64,000 nt of DNA, taken from the NCBI GenBank assembly GCA_028564705.1, contig JAPXFQ010000384.1:301006-365005 (forward strand), in the 5' to 3' direction. The DNA is from Apricaphanius iberus (Eukaryota > Chordata > Actinopteri > Cyprinodontiformes > Aphaniidae). Position numbers and translations under genes: made by a program. The notes below the pieces were generated by a model. The model was given only the letters and a program-made list of their open reading frames with translations, was not told the DNA's origin and did not search any database. The stretch's first letter is position 1. Each line of letters begins with the position of its first letter. Positions 1-13,042 of this stretch are shown one piece after another.

Positions 1-349
1 CCCAGCTCACACTTTTGGATAGCAGCATGCAGCCCTGTGCAGGAATTTATGTTTCCCTCCTTTTCCATCTGCAATAGTATGAATATTAAGCAGCTTAGTT
101 CTATGAAAGTATTAAAACACCCTTAAATCGAGTGTTTGAGAAAATACTACAGGCAGATGATCAGAGTGAGAAGGCCAGGCGGAAACACGCTGCAAGACGG
201 AGCATTGTGTCCGAGTTTGGAACGTCGGTTCCGACGAAATTCCGGAGGCTGGAAGCTCCGGTCCCCATGGTAACCTCATGGTAAACAGGAAGAGTTAGAT
301 GAAATCATATACGATGGAATAGAAACGAGCAGAAAGAAACGGTAATAGA

Positions 350-530
350 AAAATACAAGCTGAACTATGACCCCGAATCCCTGAGGAGTTGAAAAGGAGG
401 CTTTATGGATGCAGAGCAGGACCAATATGCAGACACAGAAATAGAAAGTTCAAGCCAAGGCCAACGTCTTTCTACCCGTGCGGCCTGACAGATGCTTAAA
501 GTGGAGCGGTAAAAGAAAACGAGGTGGATT
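350..530 (+). repeat. Dispersed repeat, copy 1
   Basis: The sequence from GAACTATGACCCCGAATCCC through GTTGAAAAGGAGG and ATGGATGCAGAG is clearly related to 5562-5765, including the later AGAGGAGCAGCAAAAG-like end. The family is not identified. Confidence 0.6.
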
Positions 531-639
531 AGCAGCACTTCATCCAGGACATTTTTCTGTGGAATATTGTCTGTGCTGCCTGGATGTTTAGCTGTTAGCA
601 TTTCATTACTTTCTTCATTCAGAAGCCTCTTCAGGTCAT

Positions 640-2230
640 ATATATCAGGCCGTCTGGTTGGGGACCTGGGCTGGGGGGGGCTACTCTTGCCATGTTGGGG
701 GCTTTGCCAGTCTGCTTGTCCCCGTCCTGGTGGGCACGGGGTTTGTCTCCCAGGTGCAGGAGCAGGTTGCCCTATTGGGGGCGTCTGTCCCTGGGCCTGG
801 GAGTATAGTGTATGTATGGGGCGTATGAATGAGTTCACAGCGTCCGTTTTTGGGTGTCCTGTGTTGGTGAGAATGTGTGTGTGTAAGCGGGGGGGTACGT
901 ATGATTGTGTCTGTATGTCTACTTGTCAGGCTGGGTCTTTGGCTGCCCTCTGGCCTGGCGCATTTCAAACCCCACATCCAGTGGGGACTTCTTCCCCTCC
1001 GTCACTCCCTGTCAGTAAACGATGCCCCTGCCCGCTGGTCAATGGGGGCTCTCGATGCCTGGGGCTGGGGCCCGGATGCGGCCCGGCTCGGCCCTGGTGC
1101 ATGCCTGGCTGGTCCTGGGTGTCGAGCGGCTTGTGTTTCAGGCCAATGTCCTTCTTGGACTGACTGGGGCTCCTCTTATGGTGGTGCCGGGGTTGAAGAG
1201 TAGGTTGGTGTGGGTCGGTGGGGGCCGCATCTGGTGCCCAGGCCTCCTGCCGGTTCTGTTGGTTCCGCTACCTTGTCGGTGGGGGGGCTGTCCGGCATTG
1301 GCTGGGCCCCTGGTTTCAGCCCCGGGGGCTGGTAGATCTGTGTGTCCAGGTGCTGGCTGGGCGCAGCCTGGGGAGGGCGTACATCCACTGCGGTTTTTAC
1401 AATGGCTCCCTGGTGTGTTGGCGGTGGGGATTGGCCTGGGGTGGTGGTGGAGTCGGTCGGCTGGCTGCTGGCCACTCCTGCCTTGCGGTGGCGACGGGGT
1501 ACCCTTGTCGACCGATCCCTGTTCGGGGCCCAGCTCTGGCCTCTGGGTCCTGGTCCGCGCCCGTCCTGGCGTAGCTGGTTTCCAGCGGAGCCCGTGGGCT
1601 CATCTTTGCGACCTCCCGTGAACATGCTGGTCCGCTTGTGGCCCCTGCACTCTGGGGGGCTCTGGACGAATACGTCTCCGACCTCCTTCATGTCTGCGTC
1701 GTTTCCTGTAGGACGGATTGACGGTTCCTTACACCAGCTATCAATCACTTGCATCGGGAAACCTCATTCACACCTGCATGCTCACACACACACACACACA
1801 CACACATAGGTGTGGATACATTGGTGAGTACGGACATAATCTTGAGCTGAGGTTATCGTCAATAGATAGTTGGTACCAGGAGCTTATCAGAAGCATTAGT
1901 GTTCATTAATCAATTTTTGTGTGTTGTGAATATGTAGTTCTTAGTTCATATTACTAGATCCGTTTTGTTAATGTTCTGTTCTATTGGTGGTTTTTGTTTG
2001 TTTTGTTTTCCAACTTCTCTGCCGTCCAACAGAGGTGGAGGACTGGGATGTTTTCTTGTGTTCTTTGTTTACCTCCCTATCTTGTATCGTCAGTTCACAC
2101 TTCTCTTTCTCTTCTTAATCTTCTCCTTTCATCCTTCTTATCTCAATTTCGTGTCCATAACTTAAAGAAATTAAACCCACAGTAATAATTAATAAAGATT
2201 TCTCCCAAAAAAACAACAACAAAAAAAATA
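640..2230. mobile_element. G/T-rich repeat-like block with A-rich tail, possible retroelement 3' end
   Basis: From about 640 to 1760 the + strand is strongly G-rich and T-rich, unlike the AT-rich surroundings, and open reading frames occur on both strands with Pro-rich low-complexity translations. A CA microsatellite (1782-1806) follows. The block then continues to AATAAA at 2191-2196 and an A-rich tail (2206-2228). That arrangement suggests a retroposed or retrotransposon 3' end. No reverse transcriptase motif was recognised, so the class is unknown. Confidence 0.35.
1782..1806. repeat. (CA)n microsatellite
   Basis: About 12 uninterrupted CA units. Confidence 0.95.
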
Positions 2231-5224
2231 TATATATCTATGTATATTTATATATTCAAACCATTTCCTAATACGGTTAAATGACAGGGTATTAGGCTTT
2301 CTATATTATTACTACTATTAATGTTAGAGTATTGAAATCTTCAACATTGTCACGTTTTAAAGCATGCAGTATAGTAAAATTATTAATTGTAAGATCCTAA
2401 TAATTGGAATCGTTTTGTAATTGTTGTACTTCACAGTCAGGATTGAAGCTTTCCCTTTCGTCTACTAGATGTAACTGTGGTCATTATGGTCAAAATATTT
2501 CTAGTTTCATCAAACTACAGGACCCGTCTACACAAATTCAAGTTTGTGGATGATTTCAGTCTTTTAATTTTTCTTTTAACTCCAGTGTTTCTGATTAATC
2601 TATCGGAACAGCATAGCAGTGAAAGATGTAGCTGCGGGGAAGGAGGTGGAATATAAACAGAACCGTTCGGAGAACAGAGCCCAGAGGTATACCAAATGTG
2701 ACCAAATGTAATCTGAAGTATCTAAGCTAGCGCAGTTAAAAAGACAGAACATGGTTTTCTTTTATTAATCAGTGCAGAGAGGCACCTCAGAACCGAAGAC
2801 AGGTGGATATAAACCTGGGGACATTTTCTGCGGTTTCCTCTTTTTTGTTGCTCCAGCGGTCATTCAGGAGTTGACCTTTAGCTCCACAACCACTGTCGCC
2901 ATTTACCTCTTGTTTCTTACTGTACCTGCAGAACATTTTAATGCTGGGATGACTCACACTGCACTTACAACTGATCTAAAATGAAAATTGTCAAACAATT
3001 CATTGAAGTGAAATACATTTTTATAAGACTTCCATTTACCAAGTTGGCTTATATTAAGCCTCCACTATAATAGTCATGAAAACATCTTTATTATTTTTTT
3101 CCCTGCATAATGCTGTACAAACAGTGGGTATTTGGTACAGAAAAAAATAGATTTGAAAATTGCAATTACGTTTAGAGTTTATATATGTCCTACAGAAAAT
3201 TAAATGTATGTTAAGGGAACTTTACAAGCATTCGTTCGAGTCTTAAATTGTTTAGGAGATGCTCGGTAAACAACTGTTGCTGGACGAATATTTTCATTTT
3301 TATATTAATAATTCACAGAGACGCTCCTAAAATACTATAGAAGTATTTGGCACTCAATTTTCCGCCTTTTTTCTTCTTCAAATTGAAGTGTTTTATATCA
3401 TCTGACAAATTTTAGATAACCTGATTTAAATAAAAATAAAAAAAGGTAAAAATTTTGTTCATCCATTAAGAGGAAACCGCTTCTCTAACTAAGCTCGTCC
3501 TATACGGAAAAAGTAATTGACCCCTAAAGCTATCCACTTCCTGCAGCAACAAGGGTCATCAGAGATTTGCGACTCTAACCTTTTTTTTTTTAGATCAGTG
3601 TGGAAGATTGAATTGTTTGAAAAACCTGTTTAAGATCCTTAATAAGTGAAATCATTATTTAAAAACTGCTCTCTGTATTTATTTACGAAGGCTAACTTTG
3701 TCCGAAATCAATGATCAAAAACAAGAAATCCGTAACAAGCAGATACTTTTTAGCATTATTTTATACTTTTATTCATGTTGGTAAAATGTTCCTTTATTCT
3801 CCATAATTTGTTTAAAAAATATGTTGTTTTCAAATCTGGCTGAATATCTGATTGAGGAAAAACGCGGCAGCAGTGTTAGTGAAACATTTATGATTTTTGG
3901 GTAAAATCCTTTCAGCCTCAAGCTGAATTTAACTTGGAAACCGTTCCGGTGCAGCTCTGATTAACCAACGAAACTCGGTGGGAAGTTCGATCCTGCTGGG
4001 GTGAGCTTCGCGGTCTCAGCTCTTTCTCTCCAGGGTAGGTTCTGGTTTCTAGAGGCGGAGGTGGGAGAATGAGCGCTGCGCCTTCATATTTAGGACAGTT
4101 TCTGCTGCTCTTTGTGAGCATCCCATTCTGCCTACCCACTGGCCGTGCCGTAATTAATTTGGTGTCGGCTGCGGGGATTTTACAGGGCTGACCCTGGCAC
4201 AGACCGAGGTCGGTCCGGCGGCTGAAAACCCGTTTTAAATTCATTGGAGGATTGTTCGAGTCGTGGCTGTGTGAGGATGATGATTGTACTGCCAAGAGTG
4301 AAATCTAAGGCATCAGATTGAACAGCAAGCCTGACCTTTGCTCCCTTCCTCTTCACCTTGTTTCCACTGATAGTAATTGCTACGTTGTTTGATCAGAGGT
4401 GCTTCAAACCTCCCCTGCGTGGTCTCTGATGACAAACGCGAAGCTTTATTCCAAGGTGCCCTTTGTCCGAGGAGCAGGCAGGAGATAAAAACTGTCCCTG
4501 CTCTTATTTTTTTTTTGGACCAAAAAGAAGGATTTAGATGTGCAAATATTCATTTTTTTTGTTTAGAACTTTTCCTTTTTTTTTTTTTTTTCATTTCCAT
4601 CAGGAGATTGGAAATAATGTGTGACATAAAAAAAACAACAACCTTGAAACATTGTTTTTTGTTTTAGATGCAGCCGACTGTAAGTCAAAAGAAAATATAT
4701 CAGAAGCAAAAAAAAGCATATTATAGATTAGTTGTGGCGATATAAACTGTATAAAGTAGATATTATAATCATTTAACCAATGGTAGAGATTTTGACCAGC
4801 CCCCCTGTGATTGCAAATTTTTATTATATCAAGCCATGCCTACATACTGTTACAGGTACACAAGGAGAATCAATACTGATGTGTTTGTATGTACACTAGA
4901 TAGTGCATGCTTAAAATTAGTTATTTTTCTATTCTATAAAAACGAAACCTTTTGAACTTGAAGTATAGTTGGTTCAAGTAGATTCAGCTTTATTTTAGTC
5001 TGATATTGAGGTTATAAATAAGTAATCAAGAAAGCGAGGAGAGGTGTTTTTACATTTCGGTTCAAACAATTTTGAATTTTTTGTTTCTTTAACTTTTAGT
5101 TTGTATCTTCATCTCTATTTTTTTTACGAGACTTTTTGTTTATCATTTTTCGGGAATTTATTTTTCAAATACCATTTTGCACAATAAATGTTCTTTAAAA
5201 TGGCATTCTATACGTTTTTGAAGT

Positions 5225-5420
5225 CGTCGTTCTGCTGCTATGAGGGATTGCTGAGAGGATTGCTGTGGTTGACTAATGCAATCTGCTGGGAGTCCTTGAA
5301 TAGAAATTGTTTTACTAATTCGAATATTTGTATGATTGTATTGAAATGACTTTTCTTGTAAAGTGCCTTGAGATGACATCTGTGAATTGGGGCCATATAA
5401 ATGAACTGAATTGAGTTTTA
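5225..5420 (+). mobile_element. LINE 3' end (L2/CR1-like tail)
   Basis: It contains GCAATCTGCTGGGAGTCCTT and then the characteristic teleost LINE tail AAGTGCCTTGAGATGAC with GGGGCCATATAAATGAACTG. This is recognised from general knowledge of fish repeats. It is a 5'-truncated fragment. Confidence 0.6.
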
Positions 5421-5561
5421 TGTGAGAATGTTCTTTGTATGGTATTTTTGGAAATGTATAGCAATAAATTCCATTACCATACATGCTTCAAATTGCTTTG
5501 CTGTATAAATTTGAGGGCATATCACCCAGCCCCATTACAGATACATTTTTAAATAGTAATA

Positions 5562-5765
5562 CCTGAATTATGATCCCAAATCCCAGAGCAGTTGAAAAGG
5601 AGGAGTCATGGATGCAGAGGAGAACAGAAGCAAAGAGCAGAGAGAGAAGGAGGAAGTTCATTCATAGATCACAATGGGCAAGGATCCTATCCCAGACTCC
5701 AACGCCTCTCCACCCAGCTTTTTAATTTAGATACAAACATTTAAAGAGGAGCAGCAAAAGCAAAT
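5562..5765 (+). repeat. Dispersed repeat, copy 2 (paralogue of 350-530)
   Basis: It shares CTGAATTATGATCCCAAATC, GTTGAAAAGGAGG and ATGGATGCAGAGG with the copy at 350-530. It directly abuts the inverted-repeat element fragment at 5840-6015. Confidence 0.6.
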
Positions 5766-5839
5766 TAACTCACAGAGGCATAGTGCTAGCGATACATAAC
5801 AAAATATTGGTGAAATGAAGGAGTTTGTAGCAGATAATG

Positions 5840-6015
5840 CCTTATTTAGAGGCTGTACTTCCATTATATGGATATACACTAATCGCAAATGGATCTAAAC
5901 ATCTCCAGAAGGACTTAAAGTCACGCCAAAGTTGTCTGGGTGAGTAAATGGAGGTAATGCATGCTATAAATCAGGTCCAGGTTGAAAAAAAAAAAAAAAC
6001 AGTATTTCCACTTTA
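5840..6015 (+). mobile_element. Single arm of an inverted-repeat DNA element (family of 55300-56115)
   Basis: The segments GATAATGCCTTATT, CCATTATATGGATATA, and AGGTCCAGGTT followed by poly(A) occur in the same order at 55940-56110. Only one arm is present here. Confidence 0.55.
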
Positions 6016-8206
6016 AGGACCAAACACAACAGTGAGTTTGCACCAGTCTCTAAAGAAAGCAATCATACACACATTTCTGTGCTCATAATTGCTGTCGGTG
6101 TGTGCGAGTTTGGACAGCCATGACGGTGCCCACTCAGTCACTTTTCATGACGGTAAACACTGTGGACATAAATAGCTCCTCTATGAATCATTCGGATCCT
6201 TAAGGGAGTTTTATTTCGATCACTTCCTCGAGTTTAGTCACACTTTAATCATCTTTTTGTTCATGCTTTCGGTGATTACATAAAAGTTGTAAATCCGTTT
6301 GGGTTGTTTTAGATTAAAATTGTGCTTTCCCTGTGCCTCCAGCACCAGTTCTTGATTGTGTAACCAGATTACGCCTTTCATAGGAACGTCCTTGTCGTTG
6401 TTGGAAAGGGGGTTGTCCCCTCAGCCATCAGGAAGTCCTGGACATGCCTGCTCATCCACCTTAATCCTCCCTGGATCCTTATTTTACCTCAGTCTGCTAC
6501 ACAATGAAATGTGCACATGTTTGGGTCTCTGCTGTGGTCCAAATGGCAGATTAGGTCAGCTGTGAGAGATGAGACGAGCGCACAGATTGTACCATCACTC
6601 CAGATGGGCAGACCGTGCTCAGTATATTAAGTCAATGAGTTAAGTCAAGTCTGCCGTTTCTGCTTTCATTTGCAAATTACTTCAGTGTATTTATAGAACA
6701 CAAGTTTACAACAAATGTCCTCTTTAGACAAACAGCTCAGGTCTTAGAAACATTTTGATTGGCAGACGGTTTCAGAATATTACTGAATGCAAATTATTAA
6801 AAACTTGTTTAGGGAAGTCCAGCTGTTTGCATCGAGCCATCGACTTTTAATTCCGTACAGTTTATTTATACAGCGCTTATTCTCAACACGTGTTACCTAA
6901 CTTTACAAGAAAAGTCATAAAAACTTTCCAATCAGTTTAAAAGTTTTCTATGAAAGGTATCCCAGCAGTTTGCTTTGAGTCAATGACTTGAGGTTGATTT
7001 GACTTTGTAGCAAACAGGACAACTCCCCTTTTAGAAGGAAGGCACCAATAGCAAAACAAGGCGTGTGGTGTGATGGGATGGGTCTTAGAGGACAGAACCC
7101 AGTCACATAAATACAGAAACACTCAACAAGGAGTGTTTTTTTTCTGGGAAAGAGAAACAAAGATTCTCTGGGTTGATGACAGCAATATTTCTGTCAATCC
7201 CTTGTTCGAGAGGTGAAAAAGATACCAAAACATTAAGCTAGTGGTAATATTTAAATGTGTGTTTTCCATTATTGGAACTTCAGTTCAATTTTAGCAGACC
7301 TTCAAAGTTTGCTCGCGTCTCCACTCGATGGCTGTTTTTGTGTAAATTTCAAGAACTGACGGATTACCAACTTTGACCTCTGAAACGGGCCAGTAGTGTC
7401 GCTGGGTGACAAGTGGTCGAGTCACGCTGATCGGTTGTTACCCAGAGGGAAAGTAGCTGACGTTGCCAAACAGCTGGCATTGTAAAATTGGAAGAGTTTC
7501 TGTCAAAGCAGTTTATAGAATAATCCTTCAATTGTCCCAGAAGGGGAAATTATACCAATATGGCAAACAGAAACGCAGCAACCAACCCCGCTTCCTCCAT
7601 TGGATTTCTTGTTATTCTCTGCTGCTGTGGGCGCTTTTTGGTGCCACTCAATGCCGAAACAGTCGTGACTTGCAGCCTTCTTAGCAGATTCCTTAAAAGG
7701 CTAAATATCTACGGATACACAACAACTAAGCGCCAACGGATTATCCCCTATTCATAAGATCCGGTAATGTTACCCTGAAGTTCCGATAGTAGAAACACGC
7801 CTAAAGACCCCATCCAAGAAGGAAGCTGTAAACTGGGAGTACTGGGAGTTCAACCCTTGAGAGCTACTTATTCCACAACGTATTGCGGCATGCCTGCTCC
7901 AACAAACCTTAAATCAACTGGCTAAATTCCCTCATTCGTTGGTCATTTATGCAGAGGCCTGTTAATGAGCCATTTATTTGATTCGGGTTTGCCAGGAATA
8001 CAGATACATCCAGGAGTTGCAGCATAGTAGCTCGTTGGGGCTGGATTTAGACGTAGACATACTTCCATCAGTGGTTTTGACCAGGAAAAGATCCACTGCT
8101 AAACCAGGAGACACTGAGTAAGGAGTACCTTCTATCTGAGTAGAAAACAGACACAGTTGAATACTGCATTTTTTTTCAGTCAATGACTTAGCTCAGCATC
8201 AAAGAA

Positions 8207-8430
8207 GTGAGCCAGGAGAACTTTCTGTTTTTAAGAAGAGTTTATGCCAGGGAAATCTCCATTAAGGTCTTCACACAGGATATAATTATAGCTAAACTCC
8301 TACTAGTTTATAAATCACTGAATTGCTTAGCACCAAAATATGTTGAAGCAATGTTGTCACTCTACCAATCCCCCAGACCACTCAGGTCTTCCAACTTTAG
8401 TCTAGTAATCATCCCTAGAATCAGAACCAA
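8207..8430 (+). pseudogene. LINE reverse-transcriptase C-terminal fragment
   Basis: It translates to LLLVYKSLNCLAPKYVE and then SPRPLRSSN, a hallmark of the C-terminal end of teleost L2-type LINE polyproteins. It is truncated on the left. The element continues at 9365 after an insertion. Confidence 0.7.
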
Positions 8431-8447
8431 TTAATTTATGATTTTTA

Positions 8448-9250
8448 CTAGTGCTCTCATGAGATTAAAAAAATAAATTAATTATGATCTCTAATTAATT
8501 AATCAATTTTTTTAACTCTCCTAATAATTGCTGAGAAAAATTCTCATCTTGAGTTATTTTCATTTTAATTTATTACACTAGTACAGTCGAATGAAAGTTT
8601 GATTTATATAACTAAAAGTTGTTTTATGAAGTAATTTATTGTATTGAAGAGATGCAGTCCCAGTCATTTTTGTGACTAGTGCCAAGTGGTGACTGCAACC
8701 TTCTGCATTGAGCATGCCCAGTTCATTAGCGTTCTGGACTTAGTGGGGTAAATCCAGCTCTATTATGGGTTAAAACAGCATGCAACACATGCCTTATTTT
8801 TTATAGCAATGCATCTGGACCTGATTGGCCGGGTTGAGCTGCAACTTCGCGGTACAGACTGGTTGCCTTTCGTCTGTGAGCGGTCTGAGACGAGAAAATG
8901 GCCCGCTGTTCATTGAGAAGAGTAAAACTTTACTTGGTTCATCAAAAAGTGTCCAATAACACTATAAAAAGTTGTTAGATTTGTCGATATTTGCTTTAAA
9001 TTTAAAAAAAAAAGTCGCTAGAGAGTTCTAAAAACGTGCTCCTCCTCACAGCCTTCGATCTCCACTTCAGGGTGTTGTTAAGCCCTAACAACTCAAGCAC
9101 AAGAAGCCCAAAGCATAAACACGGATTTTGTTTAAAGGAAACTAGGATACGGAAACAATACAATTATCGATTAACACGATAGAAAAACATAGCGCGCTAA
9201 AAATTGTTGTAATGAATTAATCACAATTAACGCGATAATTTGACACCCTT
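8448..9250. mobile_element. hAT-like MITE within a LINE remnant
   Basis: The left end TAGTGCTCTCATGAGATTAA and the right end AATTTGACACCCTTA are imperfect inverted repeats. The subterminal TTAATCACAATTAACGCG pattern is typical of fish 'agggctgtcaa' hAT MITEs. The flanks GATTTTTA and GATTTTAT could be an eroded 8-bp target duplication. Confidence 0.5.
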
Positions 9251-9364
9251 AGATTTTATTTGCCGTCGTAACCAGTGGTACGACAAAATTGGCTTCCAGC
9301 ACAACCTTCCAAGAGAAAAACGTAAAGCCACAACATGCATCACGAGGGTTGTCAGGCAGCCGTA

Positions 9365-9660
9365 AACCAAACATGGAGAAGCAGCTTTCAGTTTCTATTT
9401 TGCCCTTATCTGGAGCAAACTTCCAGACGACTGCAAAGCTGCTGAAACTCTGACCTGCTTTAAATCGTCATTAAAAACACGTCTTTTTAGAGCTGCCTTT
9501 GAGTAAACGATTAATAACGGCTGGAATGTCAGATTTTTTTCATATTTCATACCATACATTTAGCTTATATGATGTATTTTATTATTCTCCCCAAATCATC
9601 TAAAGCACATTGAAGTGATGATGTTGAAAGTGTGCTATGCCAATTAAGTTCCCCTACCTA
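9365..9660 (+). pseudogene. LINE 3' coding end and tail, continuing 8207-8430
   Basis: AACCAAACATGGAGAAGCAG through TCTGGAGCAAAC matches the copy at 57205-57310. The end (AAGCACATTGAAGTG, then TTGAAAGTGTGCTATG) matches the tails at 27640-27705 and 40975-41038. Frames are broken. Confidence 0.7.
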
Positions 9661-11779
9661 AACACCGAACCATACAGCCGGAGAATGGTTTCAGTAGTGG
9701 TTAATGACCTCTTCTAAAAAGTCTGTATTATAATATTCATAATAATAATGCATTTAAGATAAATGCACTGATGGGTTTGAGTACAGAGAATCACCAACAA
9801 TAGCTCTGCCGTAGGAGGAAAAGCCCTGACAGAAGCTGAACATGAAAGGAATGACTCAACACAACAGCTTCAGCAAACGCCTGCATCCTCAGTTTTAACA
9901 TTCGAATAAACTGAATATAAATGAAGGAAATCATCTCTTATGCTTTAAATAGGCATAAAAGAAGGAACCAGCTGTACCAGGCTTCTTGTTTTAGCAAGTG
10001 GACTGAATGAAAGCGGAGATAGCCGGTTTCCGTCCACAACATTTGGCTCTGATCTCTGGAAGGCAGCCAGAAAGCAGCAAATTGAGCCTGGTATAGAGTA
10101 TGGAGGGCAAAGCCAAGGTTTCTCATAAGTCCCTTAAGTGGACTCAGTATGCATGCAGTGCTGCAGCGGACGCTCAGGAAGCATAAGCCTGACAGCCGTC
10201 ATCGTCTGTGCAGTCTGAATAGAAATGAAGCCCAGCATCAACTCCTTAGGCGAGGAGCTGGTCGATATAATAAAAACCTCTGTCCTGTAGCAAAGAGCAA
10301 CTGCTGGTCTCATCTCTTGTCTTGGACTTGTTTGAAATATATTTATATGTAAAAAAAAAAAGGTGCTAAATCTTTTACTGAGTCACGGTGAGTTTCTGTT
10401 ATTGAGGTGGGCTCAACTGTAATTGCTACTCTTGGGCGAACTTGTGGGCTCTTAGCCTTCTGAAATGATATGTTTGTGACCGCAGAGGAGGGAGATTCAG
10501 GGAGAGGTCACCCAGGATGACCGACAGCGTCTCTGCAACAGGGGACTGGTGGCACGCCACAGCAGACACGAGCTGAATCTGCTGAATCATTTCACCTCTT
10601 ACATGAGTTGGAACTGTCATTGGCGGGCATGATGATGCACCTTGACCGTTCAGGATTCAGGAAACTCTTATACAATTGTTGGATTGTATAAAATCTGTTT
10701 TCCAACCTCATCTTTTTGGAAACGTCTCTTGCGGGAGCAGTTTGTAGAATGCCAGCAGCTTCCTATAAAACCTGGTCTAGTTTTAACAGAGAGTTGGCCT
10801 TGTCCATGTTCAAATAATGTGAGTATAATGAGTGGAGTAGTATTATTACCGTACTTTTAAAGGCCTGTCATCTGCCCTCAAAATCCAGCTGAGTTAGTAA
10901 TCAGTTTCTGTCTCGCATCTCCTGCGCTCTTCTGTCACAACTAATCAAGATGGACTGCATATAAATCCATTTATGGAGCTAGAACAGTATAGATTAGGAC
11001 TTTTTCTTTTTAATGCTTCACTTTAGAACAGTCTTTTTATTGACGTTTAGCCTGGCAGTAGATTTTTTAAACGACATTTGTCTCTACCTCAGTGTTCGTT
11101 TGCGTGTTTCTTCTTGGCTCTCGCTTTAACTAGACAAAGTTTGGACAGCTGGCGCGACAGGCCTCATGTTGGGACGCAGAAACATATTCCCCGTCAGACC
11201 CACGATGGACCGTCATTCAGCGCAGCTTAAGCATGCAGCTTTAAACCAGATCTTGACTCCCCCACCGAGATTCAATGCTTCAGGAATGTTTCCTCTTGTG
11301 CGAGGAGTACAACAGGAGGCGATGATTACTGTCCGCCTTTATGCTTCCAGCATGCTATGAGTCTGTGGGCTGTTTCTGGGCTGGAAGGAAGGGTTTTTTT
11401 AACAGTCTCCCACTCCAGTTTCCTGTTTAGTCATCATGGCATTTGTTTGGTAGTATACACTTACTTATTGTTGTGTAAAAGTTCAGTCAGATCAGCCTCC
11501 TCTCTGGTTGGTGTTGCAGTGTTTAACGGTGCTAAGAGGTTAGGTTTGGATGTAAAGAAAGTTAGCCGTTCCCATTCGCTCAACAGCAGTTACACAGATA
11601 GCAATTACTGTAAATGTTCAATATAATTTTCATTAATGATTGAGGAATTACACCCCCAAGAAACGTTATTAGCTGTTCAATAACCCGATGAAGCCGTCAA
11701 GATGCGCTGAATACATAATCAGAATAAAAAATGGATACTTTTTGGCTTTGAATGTGACTTGACTTATCTGATTGTTATG

Positions 11780-12118
11780 AAAATGGGTAATCTGCTGGGA
11801 TTTACATGTACAAGCTCACACAGGATGGTCCGGAAAGAGAGAACCGGCAGTGAAGCAGAAGGTTAGTGGACGAAAATGTCTTCTCGATGTCCAACATAAC
11901 GGGGAAATTTGCAGACTGGTTCAAGATGATGGAAAGGCATTAGTAGCTCAGATAACAACCTGTTACAACCAACCTAGGTATGCAGAAGGTCGTCTGTGAG
12001 TCCATAACATGTCAAACCTCGAAGCGGATAGGCTAGAGTAGCAGAAAACCACACCAGGGTTGACCAAAACTAGACAATAGGGGATTGGAAAATGTTACAT
12101 GGTTCAGCAGTGACTATA
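11780..12118 (+). pseudogene. Tc1/mariner-type transposase gene, left half
   Basis: ACACAGGATGGTCCGGAAAG, AGACTGGTTCAAG, CAGCAGAAAACCACACC-like and ACTAGACAATAG follow the order of a widespread fish Tc1-like element. The stretch overlaps in content with 39197-39460 only at its end. Frames are disrupted. Confidence 0.6.
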
Positions 12119-12689
12119 AAAATGAGTTTCATAATGCCTGCCTTAAGACAGCACATGCAAATTAGAAAACGCACTAATTTTCTGCTGATATATTGATCAG
12201 TATGCATTGTCCTAATTTAATAAACACATAAATTAAATGACGTGCCAACCTGAGAATATATGAAAAGAAACCAGCAAAGCGTTTCCTCTGCCAAGTGTCT
12301 GTGCTCCTCTGCTTTTCAACGAACACGTAACGTCTGCAAACCGTAATAAGCAGCTGATCGTCACCGGTATGGTTGATTGGTCTGTTTCCATCGGGCGCAA
12401 ATCAAACGTGTCCCAGAAGCATAAATGTCGCAGATAGGGCTGGACGGTGTACTGAAAACGTACAGATACCAACATTTATGACAGTTACCGACGTCATTTT
12501 GCCCATGTTGATAGATTCAATATTTAAAAAAAATGAAAAGATATGTTTTAACAACTGTGTTCCTATATTTATACTCATCTAGCGACTGGAAAATCGGCAT
12601 ATTTATATGGTACCATTTTTACAACGAAAACATAAAAAGGAAAAGGCGTGGACCAAAATATCTGCAGTTTTGGGAGGGTGAAGGGACGC

Positions 12690-12826
12690 ACTGCTGCAGG
12701 GATGATGTGTATCACCTGACCTGGGAACGCCTTTGGATTCCCCCTGGGGGAGCTGGTACAAGCGACTGCTGCTTTCTTGACCCAACCTCAGATTAAATGT
12801 AAGATAATTGGATGGATGGACATTAA
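12690..12826 (+). mobile_element. RTE-like LINE 3' end inside the Tc1 remnant
   Basis: The segment CCTGGGAACGCCTTTGGATT, then GGGGGAGCTGGTACAAG, CGACCCAACC-like and GGATGGATGGA, follows the well-known 3' end of fish RTE/BovB-like LINEs that ends in GGATGGAT repeats. It lies between the two halves of the Tc1 element. Confidence 0.55.
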
Positions 12827-13042
12827 ATCATGGCTCAAATCTGCTTGATTCCACATTTCAGTCTGCTAGCGATGGTCTTATGTTTGGGTAATTTCCTGTG
12901 ATGCTTTGCATGCCTTTGTACCAAATAAGCAACACCTTATTTTTTTTATAAGGTGATAATATTTGTGGCTCTAAACAAGTTTTATTCAGCTGGAATGGGC
13001 GGTAAAAATGTCTTTTAATGGATTTGTAAATCAGTGTTGTGG

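Noticed and set aside
365..1754. Overlapping open frames of 150-200 codons on both strands
   Set aside because: Low-complexity Pro/Gly/Cys-rich translations on both strands come from G-rich repeat DNA. No domain, splice context or start context supports a gene.
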